Part shown: one piece after another, positions 17,301 to 24,352 of the stretch
Layout of the letters: the number at the start of each line of letters is the position of its first letter
Position numbering within the stretch: position 1 is the first letter of the stretch
Assembly: GCA_039105265.1 (NCBI GenBank)
Contig: JAPFFF010000374.1
Coordinates: 1-24,352 of the forward strand
From: Tritrichomonas musculus
Taxonomy: Eukaryota > Parabasalia > Tritrichomonadida > Tritrichomonadidae
Direction of reading: 5' to 3'
Length of the DNA: 24,352 bases
Made by a program: the position numbers and the translations under genes
The notes under the pieces: model-generated
Databases searched by the model: none
What the model saw: only the letters and a program-made list of their open reading frames with translations
Told to the model about the DNA's origin: nothing

Positions 17301-19079
17301 CATTACACAACATTGGAGGAGTGGAAGAGGGAAAACAAGTTTGCACATAACATTAAATTCTTTTGACCATACTTTAATTGATTTATCTAGTGATGATGAA
17401 ACGAAAAAAGTTGAGCCGAGAGAAAAGCTAGTAATTGAATCATCATGCAATCTCATTGAGTTTGTCTCATGAAACAAAAGTTGCTGGTTTAAAACATATA
17501 AGCTTGTAATTAGACCATGATCAGTGGCATAGATTGCTATTCTATCAAAAAAAAGTGATATTTTTGAAATTGGTGTATTCAAATAATCACCAACTTCCTT
17601 TTCTTGAATTAATGATATCAAGCAAGCTCGCTCTTCGAATGAAATAATTAAACATTCACTCTCTTTATCATAAAAAATGCCAATAATCGGATATTTATAA
17701 TTACAAACAATTCGTCCTAAAGGTTTCATTGTTGAATATGAATAAAATAGAAGTTGGCCAACATTAGTTCCAAAGCAAAACGATAAATCATCTCGAAATT
17801 TGCATTGGCATATACTAGTAATTTTAAAATCAATTGATCCAATCATTTGGCATGGATCTTGACCTGTATTAAATATTTGCATTGATCCATCTTGCAAAGG
17901 AATGAGGAGTTGATCACGTTTAGTTTGTGAGCCTTGGCCACGGTCATAAAAGCACGAAATAGGAGTAGAAAGTGAGGTTAATGTTGCAGCAGTTAAAACA
18001 CATGATGTTTTTGGTGATATTAAGCGTACATGTGAATTTTCTAAAACAACTGTTATACGCGCTGCTTCGTTTTCCTTATTTGATCTGGTAATTGATAATG
18101 GCTTTCCGAAAGTTGGATTCCAAAATCTCCACGGAAGATTGGCCTTAAGCAGAATGACACTTCCTCCTGCACAAAGGACGATTCTGGGATATGGTTTAGC
18201 AAAATAAAACATGCGATGAACTGGAATATCTGATTGGTAACAATTAAAAAAATTAGACGTTTTAACATCAATGATTGTTATACTATATTTAGCATCTAAA
18301 ATGGCTACATATTCGTCATCTATGAATTGAATGGCAAGTGAAGCAGATGTACCAATATAAAATCTCTTACTTATTCCTCTTGTTTTCTTTGGCCAAAGAA
18401 CTGCTCCTTGATTGGTATTTGTTGTCATGAAGTATTGAGAGTTTTCAAAAAAGCCGCATTGTGTTTGAGAAGATGAGCCATATTTGATGGCTGCACCATT
18501 TGATGTTCCATCCAGATTATAGCTCTGAATATTTCCTTTGTTGTCATTTACATAAAGCTCTTCTCGAGTATAATCAAACATTGGCGGATTCATAATACTT
18601 GAATGGATGTGTGATAGAATAACATTTCTCATTGAAATTTTAATTTTTGGATACACAAAGACAACTGATGATTCTGGTGATGTAAAATGAAAAGACCATG
18701 TCATTAAATGCTCGCCAGATGTTATAATTGTGTTTGATGATGCAGAAAATATAATATTAAAAACGCTTTGATCATTTATTTTGACTCCAGTCATGATATT
18801 CTTCTTTAAATCTGACATAAACAAAATAATAAATTCAGCAGATACAGCTGTTACTCCAATAAGAATATCATATTTCGGGACAGGCACAAGCGCTGTTAAA
18901 ACATATGGATATGATTCTTTCACGATTGTTGACTCAAAACGTGTGATTTCTTTTTGCCCTAATACAAGAAATTCTTTTTCACGAAATTGAACAACTGTAC
19001 CAAGCGATTGCGATTTGATTTGAAGACATGATTCTTTTTCAAGACCCCATTCAAGAAGTTTGTAGGAGTCTTGTGCCAT
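14313..19079 (-). CDS. Large WD-repeat protein with Lys/Asn repeat tract and basic C-terminus
   Basis: This is a single 1588-codon frame from a true ATG. Residues about 1-620 are beta-rich WD-type repeats. Most are weak, but the last is clear (HDDSITSFSLGSTFFVSSSLDKSIKVWS, about 545-572, quoted in part). The segment after it, with a hydrophobic Phe-Pro turn and RDILIATLNEI, recalls the end of the ciliary WDR87/WDR97-type propellers. Residues about 640-830 are charged and partly coiled-coil, with acidic runs and a basic RINARRRR stretch. Residues about 920-1110 are a Lys/Asn/Ser/Asp tract with eight-residue units such as NINDNTNK. Residues about 1126-1260 are Pro/Arg-rich and coded by unusually GC-rich DNA. 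The rest is polar and basic with SxxP-like sites. Probably a cytoskeletal or flagellar scaffold; this role is inference. The frame stays open across all compositional changes. Confidence 0.85.
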   Translation of the reverse strand: MAQDSYKLLEWGLEKESCLQIKSQSLGTVVQFREKEFLVLGQKEITRFESTIVKESYPYVLTALVPVPKYDILIGVTAVSAEFIILFMSDLKKNIMTGVKINDQSVFNIIFSASSNTIITSGEHLMTWSFHFTSPESSVVFVYPKIKISMRNVILSHIHSSIMNPPMFDYTREELYVNDNKGNIQSYNLDGTSNGAAIKYGSSSQTQCGFFENSQYFMTTNTNQGAVLWPKKTRGISKRFYIGTSASLAIQFIDDEYVAILDAKYSITIIDVKTSNFFNCYQSDIPVHRMFYFAKPYPRIVLCAGGSVILLKANLPWRFWNPTFGKPLSITRSNKENEAARITVVLENSHVRLISPKTSCVLTAATLTSLSTPISCFYDRGQGSQTKRDQLLIPLQDGSMQIFNTGQDPCQMIGSIDFKITSICQCKFRDDLSFCFGTNVGQLLFYSYSTMKPLGRIVCNYKYPIIGIFYDKESECLIISFEERACLISLIQEKEVGDYLNTPISKISLFFDRIAIYATDHGLITSLYVLNQQLLFHETNSMRLHDDSITSFSLGSTFFVSSSLDKSIKVWSKEFNVMCKLVFPLPLLQCCVMNGKRDILIATLNEIMITKGGDIFGENIDLEDEIYDNYDRKTDFLDNSILMFKEEEEKEESVFAGRKKKNDPKKSRINARRRRIIEALKKQLSMSQEQNLNFEDFDETDNRPKNMINLPYDKFPRPPDQENKEKKLSSQKPKTSDEYSYEYILEEEEEDKKSGFSQSVEIESNRSQNETEDSKDNKTDDMIKLLEKQKADKEREEKEKEILKAFNDARRENAIKEPKTQARTRPSRARAPQPKVPTQSSNDTENDKNSESFSVTKKSENESKSSKNISENDQNANKKSNEKKTDTDKEKKMNSGKNSELNPDSINKKEAENQKNKGKNKTKSDSNSIDKDSHNKNKENDKQKTNKKGNNNQNKDQNANKSKNDNTNKNKIDNTNKSKTQNTSKNINDNTNKNINDNTNKNINDNTNKSKSDSTNKNINDNTNKNINDNTNKSKSDSTNKNINDNTNKNINDNTNKSKNKSDSTNKSKDQNTSKNINDNLNKNKNGKSKDQNTSKHNENEDTNKNSENEKKATNKTNKKPQQLPSRLLKKGYKNTASQTVDPSSLRKFGNIPKTVPNDIAIVPQVAKARRVRRSPTPPTYRPQRERRPLFDPAAAHRRSRTPDPFRFLVDGSAPPVNLFFDINMVRKMAENGDKRYASLLRLLERQGLKSSKFPSFSPQPPSNSPFYMNSRNKRREVKYSTPSWGVMVTLPPINVSQIKMSKQADHIIIQSSQLKKLDEEVLKDPQPNTLPSNDNNNEDENHEASQKHYTNHQRESFVRFPDEKEFSNDALNRPSFLLDNQVLPMKKVHKSSAHSRGASVPNLNKTVAEMNFCKEQLMLKIKEKREREAAQSDDLNSNETKVDFEEEDNNKNYEEERKNQAQYKTNIDRHSLNFNPKFQNPDIQIPESARGPTFVEPIMPIYLRSSKDARYIRQRGISPFACKRYRMVVDSNGPKDVKSFHAYHNPSKNVNNINSNNKSPKTLIDQYVRTPRQLLKPLQMVKARPKH
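15300..15700. other. GC-rich, CpG-rich segment within the WD-repeat gene
   Basis: About 400 bases have a far higher G+C content than anything else in the window, with many CpG dinucleotides (for example GGCGGAGCGGATCCG and GGAGCGCCGAACGCGACGCG). It encodes an Arg/Pro/Ala-rich part of the WD-repeat protein (RRVRRSPTPPTYRPQRERRP and following). The frame is unbroken through it, and the change is abrupt at the 3' side of the Lys/Asn repeats. Confidence 0.8.
15830..16260 (-). repeat. Coding minisatellite, 24-bp units with 72-bp higher order
   Basis: Within the WD-repeat gene, units of 24 bp encode octapeptides such as NINDNTNK and SKSDSTNK. In the core they are ordered as two NINDNTNK plus one SKSDSTNK, making a 72-bp super-unit; on the plus strand TTTGTGCTGTCAC recurs at 15961 and 16033. 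Units become more irregular at both edges (SKDQNTSK, SKTQNTSK). Because 24 is a multiple of 3, copy-number changes keep the frame. Confidence 0.9.
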
Positions 19080-20042
19080 AAATTAAATAAATATTTGCAC
19101 GTTAAAAATTAAAACGTTCTTTATTTGTGAAATAATTGAAATATTTGTTAATTTATTTGGTCTTTTGAAATCAAATTTTCAAATAATTGAATTATTCAAT
19201 TGTTTTTTACAATTTCCAGCAATCTTTTTCCCAAAAGTATATATCATTTATCTTCATGTTTAATTTTTATTCAACTAAGCTTGTAAAATATACCCAAATG
19301 TAAAAAAAAGACCTGGTCTTGGTGATTCTTTCTGGTCTTTTGGCGATTTTAATAAATCTTTTAAAAAGTTATTTCTTATGAATTATTAAATAAAATGATT
19401 AAAAGATATTTGATTAAATAATAATTCAATTTACGAATCAACATTCAATAAATTCAATGAATTTATTTAATTACTCGGCTATATATATTCATAAAAATAT
19501 AAATACTATTAATATTTCAATGCATTATTTCAATGCATTATTTATTATTCGGCTATATATATTCATAAAAATATAAATACTATTAATATTTTAAATACAT
19601 TTTATATCGGTATATATTTAAAATATGAATGAAAAAAAATTTATTTTCAATTGAAAAAATACTTTTATTGATTTTATTATATATTTATATCTTTTTTTTT
19701 TATTTATTTTATAAATGATATTTTGAAAGCTTTACAAATCACCATCGCCAAAAAAACCGTTTTGGTGATCTCCAAAATATATGTAAACTATTCAAAATTG
19801 AATGCTGTCGCCAAAAACCCAAGACCTGGGCTTTTGGTGAAATCGGTTATTTGGCTTTTCATCGTCAATATAAATGAGCTTTTTATTATTATTTTATATG
19901 ATATATTATACAAATCATACAATTATTTTGTAATATTCAAAAAATAACAATTTTTTACTGAGAAAATCTTATCGATTATTAATATGACTTTTGATAAAAC
20001 TCATTTAATTCCTCTTTCAAATAATTCAATGGTTTATGACAA
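19080..20042. other. Intergenic repeat-rich DNA upstream of the WD-repeat gene
   Basis: No gene is credible here; a 74-codon plus frame at 19723-19947 is built from the repeat motifs. The first 190 bases presumably hold the promoter of the WD-repeat gene. From 19276 on the DNA carries repeat motifs: TAAGCTTGTAAA at 19276, scattered TTTTGGYGA-type motifs in both orientations, and a direct repeat at 19475-19590. Confidence 0.45.
19475..19590. repeat. 42-bp direct repeat, period 74 bp
   Basis: A 42-base sequence starting TCGGCTATATATATTCATAA occurs at 19475-19516 and again, apparently identical, at 19549-19590. The spacer contains a small duplication of its own (TTTCAATGCATTA twice). This looks like a recent local tandem duplication of a longer unit. 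Confidence 0.85.
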
Positions 20043-20044
20043 TA

Positions 20045-20874
20045 GACCTATCCACAAATCAAAAATCGTTTGTTGAACGTTTATTGAAAATTTGCGGACA
20101 ACAAACTTTTTGTGAATATCTTAAAATTCTCAAATAAAAAAATATTTGTAAAAAAGCTAATGTTTGCATCTATAAAACTTTTTCGAGGACAATATTTTTT
20201 AAAAAATAATATTAACTTCAAATTATATGAGCAAACAATTAAAAATAGATGCAAATAGCTTATTATCAAATATAAGTATTAATAAGAACAAATTCGACTA
20301 TATCAATAATATACTTTATAATTCAATGTTTGATAAGAATTTTCTATTTTTTTATGTTTTTATAGATGAATTATGTAAAAATAATTATGATCATTTCGAA
20401 TTTAGAAACTAAAATTTTATTTAACCAATATTTTCATCAACCATTTTAAATAATACAATCTAAATCATATGAATTTTGCATATACAACTGATTTAAATTG
20501 TAAAAATCAAATTTTTTTCATTATTATCCTTTTTCAAAATATTTACTCTGTTCTTTTATGTACATTCAATTATAAATTTTGATCTTTATTTAAAAACAGC
20601 CAAATCATTAATTAATTTTTTTCTTTAAAAAATATATATTTTTTAAGATATTGGAACAAAAAAAATTAAAACATAAAGCAAATAAACGTTTTGTTTTTGA
20701 ACAAAACGTTTACCAAAAAACTTAAAAAATTACGGACAATACCGCTTATTTGCAAAGAATGGGATATTTAGAAATAATTAAATATTTGAGTACAATAAAA
20801 TGTTCACAAAAAGTTTATTATCCGCAAATTTTTAGTAAACGTTCAACAAACGATTTTTGATTTGTGGATAGGTC
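20045..20874. mobile_element. Non-autonomous DNA transposon (MITE-like), TA-flanked, 79-bp TIRs
   Basis: The left end (20045-20123) and right end (20796-20874) are inverted copies of each other. They begin GACCTATCCACAAATCAAAA, are identical for the first 39 bases and match at about 73 of 79 positions. A TA dinucleotide flanks each side (20043-20044 and 20875-20876), as expected for the Tc1/mariner-type target-site duplication. The 830-bp interior has no transposase; the 61- and 62-codon frames inside are AT-rich noise or TIR sequence. It must therefore rely on a transposase encoded elsewhere. The six TIR differences are all transitions. An internal stretch (about 20700-20750: AAAACGTTTA..., ACGGACAATA) resembles part of the TIR again. 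Superfamily assignment rests only on the TA and the TIR form. Confidence 0.85.
20683..20712. repeat. Perfect 13-bp hairpin inside the element
   Basis: TAAACGTTTTGTT (20683-20695) is followed after four bases by its exact complement AACAAAACGTTTA (20700-20712). It lies in the right part of the TA-flanked element. Confidence 0.8.
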
Positions 20875-20876
20875 TA

Positions 20877-21116
20877 ATAATAAATATTAATAAAATTTAT
20901 TTGAAAATAATATGGTTACATTTGGTGATTTTTAAAACCCAAAAAACGTTTATTTCACCAAATTTACAAGCTTAATTCAACTTAGAAATAAGCAGATTTT
21001 GATTTTTAATGGTTTGAAATTTCAGTTATCACTATTTCTCTTTAATATCTTTAAGAAATATATAAAAATTTATTTACGTTTATTTACATTAAATTAAATA
21101 CTAAATAAGAAAAGTA
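20877..21116. other. Right flank of the repeat island
   Basis: It holds TTTGGTGATT (20921-20930), its near-inverse TTTCACCAAATT (about 20953-20964) and TTTACAAGCTTA (20963-20974), the inverted copy of the 12-base motif at 19276. No gene is seen before the stop of the bromodomain gene at 21117. Confidence 0.45.
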
Positions 21117-21566
21117 TTACAAGTGTGTTTTCTTATTGAGTCTATACCTTAGCAAACGAAGTTCAACTTCACATTGAAGTCCTGAATTCAAATCTTGGAT
21201 TTTACGGGGTAAGCGCGCTGATAAAATTGAAAATTTGTTTGCAAGTACTTCTGCAGCTTTATATATAGGATGCGTGTTCATGTTATATATCTTTGCATTT
21301 ATGAATATTTGGTCCATATCTTTAATAAATTCTTCTGGCGTATTATATAGTTTTTTATCAAGCTTATCTTGGACATCAAAAAGAGACATTGGTGTCATGA
21401 TAATTAGATAATAATCTGGTGCGCCATCCTTTTCTGGATCTACTGGCCTAAAAAAATAAGAGGATCCATCAGTTCCAACGATTTGCTGGACAATATCTTG
21501 GCATATGTGATAAAATTGCTCTTTGCATACTTGTGAGCAGCTCATATTACATCGTCGATTATTCAT
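21117..21566 (-). CDS. Stand-alone bromodomain protein
   Basis: With the ATG at 21566 the protein has 149 residues and is essentially one bromodomain, the acetyl-lysine reader of histone tails. The ZA-loop region reads FFRPVDPEKDGAPDYYLIIMTPMSL, with the conserved P-D-Y-Y and M-D/S-L pattern. Helix B follows (EFIKDMDQIFINAKIYN), and the IYN carries the Asn that hydrogen-bonds acetyl-lysine, then HPIYKAAEVLANKF in helix C. All key residues look intact. Two other starts exist: an upstream ATG at 21617, which would add a hydrophobic 17-residue leader, and Met at 21545. The 21566 start is chosen because TCAAC lies directly upstream and the upstream sequence reads like AT-rich leader. It would act in the nucleus, presumably as part of a chromatin complex since it has no other domain. 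Confidence 0.88.
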   Translation of the reverse strand: MNNRRCNMSCSQVCKEQFYHICQDIVQQIVGTDGSSYFFRPVDPEKDGAPDYYLIIMTPMSLFDVQDKLDKKLYNTPEEFIKDMDQIFINAKIYNMNTHPIYKAAEVLANKFSILSARLPRKIQDLNSGLQCEVELRLLRYRLNKKTHL

Positions 21567-22004
21567 GTTGATTAAAAAATTTTTAAACGTCAATATAAAG
21601 AATAATAAACTAACCATATTTAACTTGCTCAAAAGGAATTTTACAAATTATATAAATGGAAAAACAGCTTTATCATAACCAATTAAAAGAGGGAAATCAA
21701 AATATCTGACCAAACACTAAATATGTATTAATAAAATAATGCTATATTAATAAAAAATGCTTTATTATGACATTAATTTTTATTTATAGTATGAAGCCTA
21801 TATTAAGGAATAATTATATTTCAATAAAATATATACAATGTAGAATCAATATATAAATTAGTCTGTTAATATACAATTGGAGATGAAATGATTATATTTC
21901 ATTATTCATTCAGTTTTCTCTTTTTAATTTATCGGCTTTGAAGAAAAATAAATAGATATCATTATTATATTGTAAAAAAAAATTGTTACACCTTGTAATA
22001 ATAA
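21567..22004. other. Intergenic between two minus-strand genes
   Basis: About 440 bases of AT-rich DNA hold the upstream region of the bromodomain gene and the 3' flank of the coiled-coil gene. I see no further gene, repeat or RNA structure. Confidence 0.4.
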
Positions 22005-22664
22005 TTATGATTCATCATAAGAATCGTTATCAGATTGGTCTTCTGTTCCAAGTATTCCAGCAAGAGCTTTTGTTGGATCAAAATCTTGGATAGGAATATT
22101 TAATTTCTTAGCACAACTTTGATATTCATTAATTTCGTCAACGATTGAAAAGCCAAGAGATTCTGTTTCAACTTCATAATTTTCAAAACTTTGATTTGCA
22201 TCATTTAAATCACTTTCTGCTTTTAAATAATCATCTATTAATTGTTGGTATATTTTGTTATTTTGTATCATTCGTTGTGGCTTTGATGGCTGCTGACTTA
22301 ATAATTTACGATTTTCTTCAACTTTCCGATTGATCGCCTCAAACATTCTTTTATATTTTTCTATTAAATGTCTCATTCGATAATGTTCTGCAAAAGAAGG
22401 CTTAACAAGAACATATCCTAATAATCGATTACATGAAAGTATTCTTCGTTGATGATCTTCATTATTCTTTGCGGTTTCGATGATGCATTCTTTCATTTGC
22501 TCAATTTCATTTTCAATTTCTTGAATATTCATTTGGCTTAATTCGTATTCCAGCTTCTTTGCTTTAACTTCTGATTTATACAAAGTTGCAAAAAGTTTTG
22601 CAGCTTTTCGATCAGAAATCCCATTTAACTTTTTTAAAGCTCCATAAAACGAGTTTTCATCCAT
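22005..22664 (-). CDS. Hypothetical coiled-coil protein, 219 residues
   Basis: I do not recognise this family. The protein starts at a true ATG (MDENSFYGALKKLNGISDRKAAKLF) and is mainly helical. Heptad-like coiled coils run from about residue 30 to 75 (EVKAKKLEYELSQMNIQEIE...) and about 95 to 190. A short globular-looking link (LLGYVLVKPSFAEHYRMRHL, about 81-100) separates them. The C-terminus is acidic (EDQSDNDSYDES), which could bind a basic partner or be phosphorylated. No membrane span or signal peptide. It shares a 115-bp divergent upstream region with the RING gene at 22780, so the two may be co-expressed. Coiled-coil length and tail fit a small complex subunit, for instance cytoskeletal, but this is only a guess. 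Confidence 0.7.
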   Translation of the reverse strand: MDENSFYGALKKLNGISDRKAAKLFATLYKSEVKAKKLEYELSQMNIQEIENEIEQMKECIIETAKNNEDHQRRILSCNRLLGYVLVKPSFAEHYRMRHLIEKYKRMFEAINRKVEENRKLLSQQPSKPQRMIQNNKIYQQLIDDYLKAESDLNDANQSFENYEVETESLGFSIVDEINEYQSCAKKLNIPIQDFDPTKALAGILGTEDQSDNDSYDES

Positions 22665-22779
22665 ATTTATAAACGTGGATTTTCTTTCAAAATTTGTAAC
22701 ATGAATAGAAAATTCAATATTTCAACAAAAAATTTATGCGACCATTTAAAAATTTGATTAAAAATTTTATATAAAAATC
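22665..22779. promoter_or_regulatory. Compact divergent promoter region
   Basis: These 115 bp separate the ATGs of the coiled-coil gene (minus) and the RING gene (plus) and must carry start sites for both. On the plus side TCATG overlaps the RING start codon itself, so the leader may be almost absent. On the minus side a TTATAAAT-like stretch lies just before the ATG. Confidence 0.5.
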
Positions 22780-23445
22780 ATGAATCAATGCTGGTGCTAC
22801 CAATGTAACAGATATGTAATTCCAACTAGCGACTTCCATTGTCCAATCTGTCATGAAGATTATTTAGAATTTGAAGACGACCCAAATGCAATCGGCCAAT
22901 CCACTCAAACATCGCAGCAGCAGCAAGAAAGAGTTCAAATCCCACAAGCTCAAGTATTTCAATTTGGATTTCCAGTAAATATGATGGGCAATTTCAACCC
23001 ATTTCAAATTTTTAACAACGTTTTTCAGGGTAATAATAATTTTCAGACGCAATTGGGTACCATATTCCAGAACATTGTTAATCGCCTCCCTCGGATGATG
23101 GGTCAACCACAAAATGGAAATAATGGAATCCAAATGAATGACTTCTTTTTTGGAAGTGAAGATCAGTTACAAGCTCTTGCTGAGCGTTTATTCCGTTTAA
23201 ATGAACAATCTTTAGGTTCGCCACCAACCGACGAAAATTATGTGAATGAATTGAAAACGTCGGAATATCACCAAGGTGATTGTATAGAAGATGTATGTTC
23301 TATCTGCCTTGATCAGTTTGAAGAAGGAACCAATATTATTATTTTGCCATGCAAACATGCATTTCATCCTGACTGCCTCTCACCTTGGTTAAAGATCCAC
23401 AGTGAATGCCCAAGTTGTAGGCATAAACTCCCTTCCAAACAATAA
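22780..23445 (+). CDS. RING-H2 E3 ubiquitin ligase, RNF126/RNF115-like
   Basis: This 221-residue protein has the two zinc modules of the RNF126/RNF115 (BCA2) family. The N-terminal zinc ribbon uses Cys6, Cys9, Cys21 and Cys24 (YQCNRYVIP...HCPICHEDYLEF), a module that binds ubiquitin or client adaptors in the family. The middle is Gln/Asn/Phe-rich and disordered (about 40-130). A helical stretch (LQALAERLFRLNEQSLGSPP, about 137-156) precedes the RING, as in RNF126 where a similar Pro-Pro-A/T-D motif follows. The C-terminal RING-H2 has Cys173, Cys176, Cys191, His193, His196, Cys199, Cys210 and Cys213, spacing C-x2-C-x14-C-x-H-x2-H-x2-C-x10-C-x2-C; all eight ligands are present. It should transfer ubiquitin from an E2 in the cytosol. 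The stop overlaps TAAA (23443-23446). Confidence 0.93.
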   Translation: MNQCWCYQCNRYVIPTSDFHCPICHEDYLEFEDDPNAIGQSTQTSQQQQERVQIPQAQVFQFGFPVNMMGNFNPFQIFNNVFQGNNNFQTQLGTIFQNIVNRLPRMMGQPQNGNNGIQMNDFFFGSEDQLQALAERLFRLNEQSLGSPPTDENYVNELKTSEYHQGDCIEDVCSICLDQFEEGTNIIILPCKHAFHPDCLSPWLKIHSECPSCRHKLPSKQ

Positions 23446-23922
23446 AAGTGTTTTTAATTTTCAAATAAGATTTTTTTATGATATTTTTTTTTATAATAGA
23501 AATATTTATCTCTTTGTTCTTCTCAACTTGGATAATTCATTAAATATATAAATAGAATAATAAAAAAAAATAATTGTTGAATAGTTTATCATCATAAAAT
23601 TTGTCGATTAATTTATTCTAACTTAAACGTATAAGTTATAAATACAAATTTTTTAATTATTACTCATTAATAATTAGGATTTAAATAATAAAATGACTAA
23701 ATATTATTTGTATTAATTTAATATAATTTTTAAATAATTCTAAAACTTTTGTCTTTGAAGATATATTCTATTTTATGATTCTGAGATAATTCAATATTTC
23801 TGAGGATAAAAAAGCTATTTGAATAGAAATCTCCTTTTTCAATGATCACAAATTTTGAATTAATAGATATTTTGATTATTTTTTTTTTATAAAAACCTTA
23901 TTTCAAGCAGCACGGAATTATT
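23446..23922. other. Intergenic, no gene seen
   Basis: About 475 bases of AT-rich DNA hold the 3' flank of the RING gene and the upstream region of the gene at 23923. A TCAAG at about 23903-23907 could be an initiator for the latter. Nothing else is recognisable. Confidence 0.4.
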
Positions 23923-24352
23923 ATGGCGCTCTGCGTAAAGCATCAAGCATTTCCGAATTGTGATAAAAAAAGGATTTTAAATATATATACAGTTGAGAAA
24001 AAGCACTCTAATAGTATTTCTTGTCAACAAAAGTTATATGTTAAAAAAGGATGTTATATCCTTCACCTTGATTCTCAAGCACGAATAGAACAGCGTTCTA
24101 TCTTTTCAATTCACCCTAATTCTTTTTTATCTTTCAGAGAAGGGTTTATTGCAAAGAAAATTGGGCCTGGAGAATTACATTTTTATCAAATGTATAAAGA
24201 GCAATGTTTTAAAGTATTTCCTCAAGAATTTGTTCCAGAAGTTTTTGGCATAATTTATATAAAATCGATCAAACCGAATAAAAATGGTTATCGTGAGGTT
24301 TTATTTGATTTTGACCCATCATTGATCATCGACGCAAATTTAACAGATTATG
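23923..24352 (+). CDS. Hypothetical protein, N-terminal part (runs off the window)
   Basis: An ATG at 23923 opens a frame with no stop through the last base, giving at least 143 residues. The beginning reads MALCVKHQAFPNCDKKRILN. The visible part alternates short beta-like segments (KLYVKKGCYILHL, EVFGIIYIKSI, YREVLFDFDPSLII) with polar loops and has several Cys and His residues, but no zinc-finger spacing I trust. There is no signal peptide or membrane span. The codon composition, more G/C than the flanking DNA, and the long open frame support a real gene. I do not recognise the family; the truncated C-terminal part may hold the diagnostic domain. Confidence 0.65.
   Translation, partial: MALCVKHQAFPNCDKKRILNIYTVEKKHSNSISCQQKLYVKKGCYILHLDSQARIEQRSIFSIHPNSFLSFREGFIAKKIGPGELHFYQMYKEQCFKVFPQEFVPEVFGIIYIKSIKPNKNGYREVLFDFDPSLIIDANLTDY

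Noticed and set aside
20081-20412. Two short frames inside the TA-flanked element as possible transposase or accessory genes
   Set aside because: They are 61-62 codons, partly made of the inverted terminus and AT-rich sequence, and show no DDE/D or DNA-binding motif.
19276-20974. Repeat island considered as a large capsid-bearing element
   Set aside because: It is only about 1.7 kb, has no coding content and the inner element has a TA target site, so a small non-autonomous DNA transposon explains it better.
22932-22948. GTTCAAATCCCAC, resembling a tRNA T-loop
   Set aside because: It lies inside the RING-gene coding region and no acceptor, D or anticodon stems surround it.

Overview
The window looks like nuclear DNA of a parabasalid flagellate, most likely a Tritrichomonas-type trichomonad. 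It is strongly AT-rich (roughly 70-75% by eye), and genes sit on both strands, mostly as single uninterrupted reading frames. Predicted 5' leaders are very short, several genes have a trichomonad-style TCA initiator just upstream of the ATG, and some stop codons overlap a TAAA that can serve as poly(A) signal. Two decayed genes resemble the trichomonad ankyrin/DUF3447 expansion, and RIB43A implies axonemal microtubules. The assignment rests on reading by eye; no database search was possible.

Layout. 1-263 (+): the 3' exon of a calmodulin-like EF-hand gene, probably behind an intron. 438-1583 (-): RIB43A. About 2150-2777 (-): an ankyrin-family relic, followed by about 850 bases with no gene. 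3631-5004 (-): a VPS9-domain protein. 5525-6079 (+): an unrecognised small protein, with decayed reading frames just upstream. 6359-8296 (-): a TKL-like kinase with an N-terminal MIT-like helical region. 8848-9690 (-): a classical short-chain dehydrogenase/reductase. 10466-11155 (+): a coiled-coil protein of unknown function. 11283-12680 (-): an ARM/HEAT-like helical-repeat protein. 12866-13398: 2.6 copies of a 203-bp tandem repeat. 13480-13842 (+): a broken N-terminal fragment of the ankyrin/DUF3447 family. 14313-19079 (-): a 1588-residue WD-repeat protein with a Lys/Asn repeat tract and a GC-rich C-terminal segment. 19276-20974: a repeat island containing a TA-flanked element with 79-bp inverted termini. 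21117-21566 (-): a stand-alone bromodomain protein. 22005-22664 (-) and 22780-23445 (+): a coiled-coil protein and an RNF126/115-like RING-H2 E3, divergent across 115 bp. 23923 to the end (+): the start of an unrecognised gene.

The genes do not form an operon or an evident pathway. Several are general eukaryotic housekeeping or signalling types (Rab GEF, ubiquitin ligase, kinase, chromatin reader), and one or two are flagellar. The least explained parts are the repeat island at 19.3-21.0 kb, the 203-bp tandem repeats beside an ankyrin relic, and the compositional switch inside the large WD-repeat gene. I did not find a convincing new multi-gene system.
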